Shown here piece after piece: positions 24,456 through 64,000 of a DNA stretch of 64,000 nucleotides. How positions within the stretch are numbered: the stretch's first letter is position 1; each line of letters starts with the position of its first letter. Both the position numbers and the translations under genes were made by a program. Source of the DNA: Datnioides undecimradiatus (Eukaryota; Chordata; Actinopteri; Lobotiformes; Datnioididae); contig WARS01000032.1 in NCBI GenBank assembly GCA_008933995.1, positions 3,489,001-3,553,000 on the forward strand. The letters run 5' to 3'. The notes under the pieces were generated by a model. It was not told where the DNA came from. It saw nothing but the letters and a program-made list of their open reading frames with translations, and did no database searches.

Positions 24456-24615
24456 ATATCGTCACCCTCTTAAAATAATGGCCTAAGTCATATTTTCAAG
24501 TCTTTTCAAAAAACAGAAAAAATGGAACCAGATATAGAGTATATGATATTTATTAATCAAAAAATATTTTTGTCAAAAAATGACATAGGCCATTATTTTA
24601 AGAAGGTGACGATAT
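24456..24615. mobile_element. Palindromic MITE, about 160 bp, mariner-like TA target
   Basis: The two ends are reverse complements over roughly 38 bp: ATATCGTCACCCTCTTAAAA on the left, and on the right a segment ending TTTTAAGAAGGTGACGATAT, with about three mismatches. Shared inner bases include ATAATGGCCTAAGTCAT on the left, paired with ATGACATAGGCCATTAT on the right. The arms can be read as TA-TCGTCACC ... GGTGACGA-TA, which fits a TA target duplication as used by Tc1/mariner elements. There is no coding capacity. It lies between slc12a9 and thpo. Confidence 0.75.
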
Positions 24616-25516
24616 GTAAGTGTAGCAAAAATGTCTCCTTAAATGCAAAATCTGGGTATTTACACAAACACATATCACAGACATCCAGAACTGAAACAAG
24701 CAAAACACAAGGAACACAATGGCAGCAAATCAGTAACCATTAGCATAAAAATGTAAACAGAGATGAGATCTGAAAGTGCAAAGATAATAGCGTCTAATCA
24801 CGAAGTTCATACCAGGAAGGTATAGCAACTCTTTCCATTCTAATACATTCGTTAGGAAGAGGCCTGTCCAAAATATCTGCTTAAATTCCAGTACAAGATT
24901 AAAAATTGGATATGAGCTGTGAGTTTCCATTCACTTTTCAAGTCCTTTATACCAATGATTGAGGAGCAAAACAAATCTGCCATGAAAACATAAATCCAAG
25001 TAAGTTGACTACTTTGTTCTGGCCATGTGATCAAGCTGGAAAACTTAAGTCATTATAATTTTCATTCAGTGGAGACCTTTAGTGCCTGCCTTTAGATGCT
25101 GAATATAAAAAGAGAAGACACATTTGGCACATAGTGTGTTTGTATTCATCTAAAACCAAACTCAAAGCATCACTATTTTCATGAAGACTGAATTCTTTCA
25201 TATCATACATTCATTTGTCCATGGAGTTCTTCAATGCGGTCATATTTCACATCTTCCAATTCCCTGCACTTCTCCAGCTGTAGGTCCTCTTAATCACCAG
25301 CAGAGCCAGTTTTTTAAATACTTTTCACTCTTACAGTGTTAGTCTATAAATCAGACTATACAAAAATATACATATTAGAATTTTCTAAGGAAACAAGGTG
25401 AGGAAAAAAAAATCCATATCCATTTGCCTGTTTTGCTCTTTCATAAACTTAGGGTCCTTGTTAAACTTATCCCCTTATTAGTGAAAAACACTGGGTCCAC
25501 TGAAGTTATTCTTCTG
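24616..25516. other. Intergenic or thpo 3' region, no gene seen
   Basis: AT-rich sequence downstream of the thpo stop codon (25517, minus strand). It probably includes the thpo 3' UTR, but no confident poly(A) signal was chosen. Open frames are short and unrecognised. Confidence 0.45.
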
Positions 25517-27267
25517 TTACTTGGGACTGCATCTGTCTTCCAGGTCAACCATGAGCCGCTCAAGTTTGCCTGATACCAATTGGTTGTAGTTGAGCAGGAC
25601 TGTGCTTAGGCTGAGGGTGCTTCGAGGATCACAAGACAGTGCTGGACTCACCACTGGCCCCTGCTGGTCCAAACAGCAAAAACAACAATGAAGACTGTTA
25701 AAGAAAAGAGAAAGAACATGGACAAAAGAAAAAAAAGAGGCTTGAAATGAAAGCCAAAAAAAATTTAATGGTATAATTTTCAAAAACAATTACAAATAGA
25801 AAAACTGATCCTTAACAACAGAAATCAACAAGTTAACTTCCAAAATTATTATGTAAAACACAGTTCACAGGACTACCATCTTGCACTCTGTCTCACTGGG
25901 AAAGTATGCACTGCTATCTTCTTCCTGTCCTGAGGAAGGAAGGCTCAGGGTCACACAACATAACATCATCACTCCTGCAGTACAGCAGGTCACCGATATA
26001 TGAGAAACCAGGATATTTCCACACCAGAGGAAACTGATAATGCCTCTGATTCAGATGCAAACCCAGTGAGAGAGAAGCCCATCAACACGTTTTCACTCAC
26101 TTTGTGTGAATGTTCATCACCACAGATTTTACTTGGCTGTGTTTGTTGTGAAGTGTTTGTGTGTGAATGACGAAGGCAGATTGAGCCCAGTTAGCTTTGA
26201 TGAGGTTATCTACAGGTCAAAAGGCATCCGTGTTGAAATTGAAGTGACAATTCCTCAGAAGCCCAATCTTTCAGAAGCAGTTAATTATCTATACTGATAT
26301 TTATTCAGGGCAGTTTGATGTTTCTTTTAGAATGTTAATATGTTGTTATTATGTTTTTTAATATGTTAATATGTTTTTTAGGATTTTGACCTGGACATGT
26401 ACACTTCCTTTTACCAACAAATACTTGCTGGGAGTGTTAACGTGCTTGTTTGCATGCAGTTTGGCACTGAGGCTGCCTCTTACATTCAACTGAAGGTGTG
26501 TGAGGATGAGCAGGTAGTTGTTGATGTTGTTCTCCAGTCTCTGAAGGAGTGAAGTAGCACATCCTGGCTGGTTTGGAGCCCTCACAACCTTCACACTGTC
26601 AATGAGGAGCCTCATGGATGCAACTATGTCCCCCCTCTTCTCCTGGTGCTGTGGTAACACACACAAGCAAGCAATTTAATCTGATTTTAGAATATATTCT
26701 TACAAACAATATAAACCTCTGAAACCCATTGTAAGCAAGTGAGAAATCCATTGAGGATGTTGGCCTCATACATGTGCCAACATACTGATTTGTTTTCCCA
26801 AGATGCCATGTGAAGCTCAGTGCAGGGTAGCTGAACTGGTGTGGAGACAGTCATGGAGCTATTACAGTCACTCTGCAAAGGAGACATGGAAGTCAAAGTT
26901 GACAGAAGCCGGACAAATCAATGGACAACAGAGTGATAGGAGACCACAGGTAGGACAGACAGATGGGAGGATTAGATACAGCAGCAGAAACAGAGCCAGA
27001 AATCCTCACCAGTAAAAGCTCCATCTCTGTTGCAATATTCATAGCCCTCCTGGCACTTTTATTGCACACAAATTCTATTGGTTTGGTTTCAGCATCCCAC
27101 ACCTCAGAGGCTACCATACAGAGAAACAGGAGTCCTGGATGAACACATAAACACACACATATACAGAAGCTAAGGCACCACAAAACAGCTTGTTTGGCTT
27201 GTAACAAGTTCATTAAAGTCCTCATAAGTCAACATTTTTAGGCTCACTACTTACTGCTTAATGCCAT
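25517..27267 (-). CDS. thpo: Thrombopoietin (haematopoietic cytokine)
   Basis: Five coding exons on the minus strand: 27255-27267, 27010-27134, 26786-26872, 26484-26648 and 25517-25663, phases 1, 0, 0, 0, total 178 residues. Exon 1 codes only 13 nt (MALS plus one base), the same layout as mammalian THPO and EPO. A hydrophobic signal RLLFLCMVASEVWDA precedes the four-helix domain. Motifs lining up with human THPO are STPVQLPCTELHMASWENKS (human PTPVLLP...GEW), PGCATSLLQRL (human PTCLSSLL) and LVSGKLERLM (human LLRGKVRFLM). The central Cys and the STPV motif favour THPO over EPO. Sequons NSS and NKS could be glycosylated. The long C-terminal carbohydrate domain of mammalian THPO is absent: the protein ends EDRCSPK after the last helix. 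THPO binds MPL and drives thrombocyte-lineage growth. Exon 5 has a tandem CAGCAG acceptor. Confidence 0.88.
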
Positions 27268-28407
27268 GCCCTGCTCGGCTGCTCCTGATGAGTCCACATT
27301 TGTTCCATTAAGAAATATGCCAGGTGGAAAATGCCCTGTGTCCACTGTGGAGGAGCTGTGTGTCCTTTTTGTCTTCTCACCACTTGATTTCCCACCTTCT
27401 CATTCAGTAGTGGGAAGTGAGAGTGTTATCTAGCCTAAGAGCAGGATGCGCTCCAACTTCCCTGCTGCGCAGCATAACAAAATGTTACAGACTGAAAGTG
27501 GCATTTCATTGATATTAGCGGGACTATTTTGCCTCTCGTTTGGCTAGAGTTGGCTTTGTGGAGCATTCAGGGGACAGCATGCTCTCTGGCGAAAAGGTTA
27601 ATGATTTATTATTGTGAAAGACTCCATTTACACAGCTGACATCAAATCCAGTCACTACTGCTGGAGGCTATTTACTTTTTGTCAAGGTTTGCTCTGGCCA
27701 ATCTAGGTAGCAGCTTGGGTTCATAATATTCACAAAATTGGTGTCAGAGGGAGCCACACAGCCCACACACAGCCTGTGGGTGTGTGTAAGCTACATGCGG
27801 GTGAGTAGCTTGTGGTGACTTAACAGTATCTGTCATAATACACGTCTGACTTGGAAGTAGTGTTTTTTTGTTTGTTTGTTTGTTTTGACGATTTCATATA
27901 CCCACTTATGTAGAGGGTTGTTAATGTACCAATAAGAACCTTTTTGTTACAACAAGTAAATTTTGACTAAGCTGTTTCTTGTTCTTATTTGGTGTTTGCA
28001 GGAAGGACAAGGTGAAATTATTGCCAACGTGATTACCCATCCTGGGATCGTTTAATAGCCTTACTCGCTGTATTTATCACCCAGCATGAGAGGTGAACAA
28101 GCGGTCTTCACCCGGATACATTGCAATCATCCATCGGGGTTGTAATGCCTGCGGGGCGCAGCTGGAAGACGCGGTGACGCTTCAATTCAGTTGCCATGTG
28201 GGGGGGCTGAGATGCTATAAGAGCTGTCAAAGACATGGATAAAAGAAAACATAGGGGAATGCACCATCAATCCTCATTTCAGACACACGTGTTCACACCC
28301 TAAAAGCCCAGTCTGGACATTGACTGAGTCCCTGCCTTCATCTATTAGCTCCCAAGCTGTTTATGCTTGCCATGATCAAGGCGCATGACGTCTAATATTA
28401 GTCCTCA

Positions 28408-28443
<36 letters not shown>

Positions 28444-28539
28444 GTCACATACAAGAAGAGAGAGGGAGACGGGGGTGCAGAGATAGAGCATGAACACTAA
28501 ACACATGTTTTCTTTTTATCCCTCCGAGCCTCCTCCTAT
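27268..28539. other. Intergenic region between divergent thpo and clcn2
   Basis: The interval between the thpo start codon (minus strand) and the GC-rich island assigned to clcn2. No coding exon was seen. It contains a (GTTT)n run near 27870 and a (GT)n tract at 28411-28441. Any shared regulation of the two genes would sit here. Confidence 0.5.
28411..28441. repeat. (GT)n microsatellite
   Basis: About 15 uninterrupted GT units, roughly 120 bp upstream of the GC-rich island. Confidence 0.98.
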
Positions 28540-29185
28540 CTCTGCAGACAATTCTGAACGCCGGTAATTAAGACGAATGTGCGCCGCGGCTCCGCAGATA
28601 ATGACCGGAGCGCCAGGATTTCTGCACACAAGGAGAAAACTGCGGGCCATGGCACTGACGGTACCCGCATTGCATCACGGACACGACACCCGGTACCCCG
28701 CTGTCTCCCTCCCACCTCAACTGGAGCCGATGAGGAGACTGTAGCATCTCATCATAGAGTTCCTTAGCCTCACACTCCCATGCAGCCGCGCTCTCAGACG
28801 GCTGGCTGTTGTCGCTCCTGCTCTCCAAAGCCAGCCAGCAGCTGCCTGCTCCGCTGTGCGCTGCTCTGGAGGCGCAAAACCGGTAATTACGCGCCGTGTT
28901 GACAACTTTGGCGCGGCGCTGTATGGATTGCGCATCAGCAACAGGCCGGTCTCCAGGATCTGCTGAGATTTCCCTTCGGAGGAGAGAAGTGTGATTCCCC
29001 AGGAGTCATCTGCTGCCCGATCACATCATCGATTAAGCGTGCGCTGCAACCTGTAGCTGTGTGCCTCTTTATTTCAGTCATCGTTCCGCTAGGGCGCAAT
29101 GGAGGGACACAGCTGACGGTTTTGACTCCGTAGCCCGAGGAGGAGAGAAGAAAAAAAGAGGAGGAAAGCAGACTCAGGGGAAACC
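28540..29185 (+). promoter_or_regulatory. GC-rich island: probable clcn2 promoter and untranslated first exon
   Basis: A CpG-dense block (GTGCGCCGCGGCTCCGC, TTGGCGCGGCGCTG) ends in a purine-rich stretch and a strong donor ACC|GTAAGT (exon end 29185). On the plus strand the next good acceptor before the clcn2 start codon is the CCTCCTCCGCAG at 32728. The simplest model is a 5' untranslated exon ending at 29185, spliced to the exon at 32729. The start site is unknown. The short minus-strand frames inside the island have no recognisable content. Confidence 0.5.
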
Positions 29186-30063
29186 GTAAGTATCCTGCGT
29201 CCTGTCAAGATGGGTCACTGTCTCTTTTACCTCCCCAAAGTGTCAAATCCATGCGTGTCTCGTGAACTTTGTCCATATCTCGCTCAAGGGCAAATGGTAA
29301 TTGACGGTATAATTGGGTTTTGGTGCATTTGTTGGTATTGTGGTGTCATTTTGTGGTTGTTGACGAATATTTCCTTCCAGCTGCATCAAGAAGAACGACT
29401 GACAAAATGAGAAACTTGCCACACAAAACAAAAAGGGGCACAGGTGGTTGTGCATCCCAGTGTTGTGTATCAAGGATTCAAGGTCCTTGCAATAGATGTT
29501 AGAAAATGCACACATTAAGTCTGGTATTTCAGTTTAAATTATTTTAACTATATCTTTTGGACACATTATTTAAAGAAATAAATGATGAAAGGTGAGAAAG
29601 TGGGTGATATTATACCTGATTTGCCTACATTTAAAAAATAACTTTACCGGTGGTACAAAGTTAATTTAGAATTTTAGTTAATAAAACCAGACCATCACTC
29701 AGTTCTTCTTTAAACCATTTTATACTAAGCTGTGAAAAGATGAATGTGACCATTTTCTCATGTTTCTCATCATGTGGAAGTTGAACTACTGATCTTTCTC
29801 TTTGCTGTCACACAGGACGGAAGACATGTTGTGTTTGCCTCTTGTAGTTTTGTTACCAAACTGGCCTCTATGCAGAGGTCGCTAGTATATTTCTAAAGAA
29901 TCCAGTGAAGAATCCAGTGGAGATGGAGAGATGTGGGTCAGTATGCTGGTGCTCGGGGCTGCAGAGCACCCAGTTTCTCTGCTGTCGGGGCCACAGTGCC
30001 CCTGCCTGTTTGTGGCTGCCAGCTCCCTGATAAAATGAAGTCGGTGACGCTCTTTACCCTCAG

Positions 30064-30067
<4 letters not shown>

Positions 30068-30097
<30 letters not shown>
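30068..30097. repeat. (GA)n microsatellite
   Basis: An uninterrupted run of about 15 GA units. Confidence 0.97.
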
Positions 30098-30100
<3 letters not shown>

Positions 30101-32549
30101 TATGTGACAGCAGGTTGTAAAGGCCCAATGTGCTGTGAACCTGAAGTGTATGAATGATGGGATTTATGAATGAAAACACATATTTGTGAGATGATGTTTT
30201 TGGGTGAAATCCCTCCCGTCACTCTGTGGTCTCACAGGCCCGGGCTCATTCTGTTGCTTGCGGTCCAGTGCTTTGAACTGGTTGCCTTGCCAACAACCAA
30301 TCAGCTGCAGTTTTGTGCAGGACTGTTTTATCTGTCATCCAGTCAGAGGCATTGACTCCCAGAGGAATTAAGTCTTTTAACCTGTAAAGGATCAGAGAGC
30401 GTGATATTCAAATTCATGCTGGCCTAAGACTGGTTAGATTGTTTAATGTGACACAATCAATTTCAATCTTCACATTCTTAGTGACCTGCTGTTTTGGCTG
30501 TACAGTTTTAAATCAGTTATAGGAATTGGTAGTATATTTAGCTTGGCCCCTGGAAAGTTCTGAACATCCTGAATTCCTATGCATCCAAGGGCAGATTGGC
30601 AAACATGAAGGATGTTTGGCTCCTGACTAAGCAGCAGTGAATCCTTGGAACAGTGGTTATCTTTCAGGTGCGAGTTTCACTTGGCACTGCATCTTTCAGC
30701 ACCATAGATTTTCACTGCCAGTGAGTAGCACCTCCGATAAACCCCTCAGTGAAAGCCCAAAGAGTTGAGCTTGCAGTATTAAAATACATGATCTGAGAGA
30801 GCCTCCATGTTTGAACTGTTAGTGTTGGATAAAGTTACTCCACACACACATACACAGACACACACACAGATAAAAACACGAGGCAGTTTTATGAGCCTTA
30901 ACAGTGATTGTTGTGATGCCCATGAGCGTAGCACTTCACTGCAAAATGCTTCCTTAGGGCGCTCTGTCAGCCAATAGTAAACGTCTGAAAATACACTTAA
31001 ATATGAGACAATTGTGGTCACAGATGTACATACAAATGGGTGAGATGGGAAAACTCACATAAAGTGTCTAATTAAGGTGTATGAACCTGGAGAACAGCTG
31101 CAGTGCTCTTTTGAGGTCTCTGAACTCTTTTCTTCAGATGATATTTCCACATTTAGTGCTTTTATGATGATGGTGGTGGAGAGTGTGCTGTCTGAAGACA
31201 TCTGCCCCACCTGTAGGTGTTCAGTTGGGTTTAGATGTTGTGTTTGTGAAGAAGAATGCATGTGATCGACATAATTTATATTTGCTGTGCCCTGTGGCTG
31301 TGGGTACTACTGGTAGAGACCACTGCCATCAGGTGTTTGTTTTAACTTGTCGGCCATCTGTATGTTTTCTTACTGGTGGAAGAATGATAAAAACCTGGGA
31401 GAACAACAGAAAAAATGGACACAGTAAATATGGACAGTTGTTTACATTTCTTCACTTTGTATTGTTGTTCTTCATGCATTCATTAAGCACTAAGTATTCA
31501 TTTCTTCCATTCTTAAAAAAAAGAAAGTTACTGTTGTTCCAGTCCATACTGCAACATAATGACAACATTTTTAAAAAGCTACGTTTAAGTCCAGTTTATT
31601 GGTCACATGGACCCGCATGTGAAAACAGTCTTCTCCGGTTCTAGAAGATTTTTTAAAAAGACAGCTAGTGTTACAAAAGAGCCGAGGAGTCTGAATGACA
31701 TGGACATTGACCGGGCACAGTGGGTGTTATTAAATCCATGTTGCGTTGCATTATGGGAAATATAAGATCCAGTGTGAAGCTTGGCCAATATTAGGAACTT
31801 GTGCTGCATTGGCTATGGCCATTTGTGAACTGTGCCCCTCTCACTATTTTAAAATTAATTTAATAAAATAAATTAGAAAGTGAGGAGCCACTTCACTTGA
31901 AGCTACTTATCCTGTTTTACTACAAAACACTGAGGGACCCTGACAAAAGAGCCATGCTCAGACACTGACCTTCACTAAAGCTGGAAGAATCGTGGAGGAG
32001 GTAGATACCGAAATGATGATGAGTAAAACATCAGTAATTAATGTTTAAATTAGGGTACAATTTTCAAACACGAGCCAGTATAAACAATATAAAAAGGGCT
32101 GACACATTCTTCTTTGGGTTAGCCTCTTACAGGGCTGCTGTGAAGATGTCTTTATGACACCGGCAGAGCCATATATCCGCCTAATACCGCCTCACCCTTG
32201 TGAATTACTCATCACACTTGATCAATCCAGCGATGACTCAAATCAGGAGCAAAGGACAGTTGAGCTTGTCAGGAACACCGCGCAAGAATGTAAAAAATAC
32301 ATAAATAATATCATTAAACATCCTTATTTGTTCAAACGACTTTTCACACATTGCGCCGGCACATGCATCCACAGAAATGCACCAAAAATATACGTAAATA
32401 CAAGCAAAATCATCCGAACAACATCAAGTCAAGTAGCTAACTCCAGAGAGAGACCGCAGCACAGTGAGAGTGGAGGAGGGAGGCGGTGTTTTGCAGTCAA
32501 ACCACACCAGCGCTGCTGCGAGGCGATAGCCAGCTATAGTCTCATCTGG

Positions 32550-32684
32550 CACACACACACAGGTTCACACACACACACACACACACACATTTCCACACAA
32601 CGCGGCGCAGGCGGCGGCTCCTTGCATCATGCAGGACGGCTCATAATAGGAGACCTGTTACACACACACACACACACACGCACA
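32550..32684. repeat. Paired (CA)n tracts upstream of clcn2 exon 1
   Basis: Two CA-rich tracts (32550-32589 and 32661-32684) lie within 180 bp upstream of the first coding exon. They are complementary to (GT)n tracts just downstream of that exon. Confidence 0.95.
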
Positions 32685-32796
32685 TGTGATGGCAGGCAGC
32701 CGCGCCGAGTCCTCCTCCTCCTCCGCAGATTAATTAGCGGGCGACCTGCACTCGTGAGGGTCTCGGATTGGGAGTCTTAATGAGGATATTGCGGCA

Positions 32797-64000
<31,204 letters not shown>

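Larger units (their letters stand above)
29186..32728. other. Probable 5' intron of clcn2
   Basis: There are no exons here. It contains a (GA)n tract (30068-30097) and a possible dispersed repeat near 31.57-31.84 kb that I could not name. Assignment as an intron depends on the untranslated first exon at the GC island. Confidence 0.4.

Noticed and set aside
25517..27267. Erythropoietin as the identity of the cytokine gene
   Set aside because: EPO shares the 13 nt first exon and the GK(L/V) helix end, but the central Cys in PGCATSLL, the STPVQLP motif and the clcn2 neighbour fit THPO better.
28568..28828. 86-codon minus-strand frame in the GC island
   Set aside because: A GC-rich island gives long chance frames. 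No family is recognised and no splice partner was found.
31570..31840. Possible dispersed repeat (GCATTATGGGAAATATAAG, AGCTTGGCCAATATTAGGA)
   Set aside because: It felt familiar from fish genomes but I could not place its ends or family, so it is not listed as a feature.
32154..32780. 208-codon plus-strand open frame ending just before clcn2 exon 1
   Set aside because: Its C-terminal half is encoded by CA repeats (runs of His-Thr), it is in a different frame from clcn2, and the good acceptor at 32728 lies inside it. More likely promoter, intron or 5' untranslated sequence.

Overview
The window is vertebrate nuclear DNA from a teleost fish, probably a percomorph. The genes are split by many introns with GT/AG borders. 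The coding exons translate to slc12a9, thrombopoietin, a fish-type zona pellucida protein and the chloride channel ClC-2. The introns and gaps carry interspersed repeats that I recognise from percomorph genomes (a Rex/CR1-like LINE, an R4/Rex6-like LINE, a tRNA-derived SINE, hAT-like MITEs) and many (CA)n, (GA)n and (TA)n tracts. All exon borders below were placed by hand from reading frame, splice signals and recalled family sequence. No alignment was run.

Layout. 1-15.1 kb: almost gene-free. It holds one isolated exon-like ORF (3722-3892, +), a GC-rich promoter-like island (about 4.44-4.88 kb), a decayed LINE (6.30-7.48 kb) and two diverged copies of an unnamed ~560 bp repeat (11.7 and 13.7 kb). 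15.3-24.1 kb: slc12a9 on the minus strand, 14 coding exons, with an R4/Rex6-like LINE remnant in intron 4. 24.46-24.62 kb: a palindromic MITE. 25.5-27.3 kb: thpo (thrombopoietin), minus strand, 5 coding exons. 28.5-29.2 kb: a GC-rich island ending in a strong donor, read as the probable promoter and untranslated first exon of clcn2. 32.7 kb to the right edge: clcn2 on the plus strand, 22 coding exons visible, the last cut by the window end inside the second CBS region. 42.4-44.6 kb: a complete 8-exon ZP4-like egg-coat gene on the minus strand, nested inside the 12.2 kb first coding intron of clcn2.

How the genes relate. slc12a9 and clcn2 encode chloride-handling membrane proteins but belong to unrelated families. 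thpo is a secreted cytokine and the ZP gene an oocyte or liver egg-coat protein, so this is not a functional cluster. The interest is in arrangement. In human, SLC12A9 lies near EPO and EPHB4 on 7q22, and CLCN2 lies near THPO and EPHB3 on 3q27; here slc12a9, thpo and clcn2 are side by side. No bacterial-style system, CRISPR array or rRNA was seen. I found no tRNA gene, although short RNA genes could have been missed.
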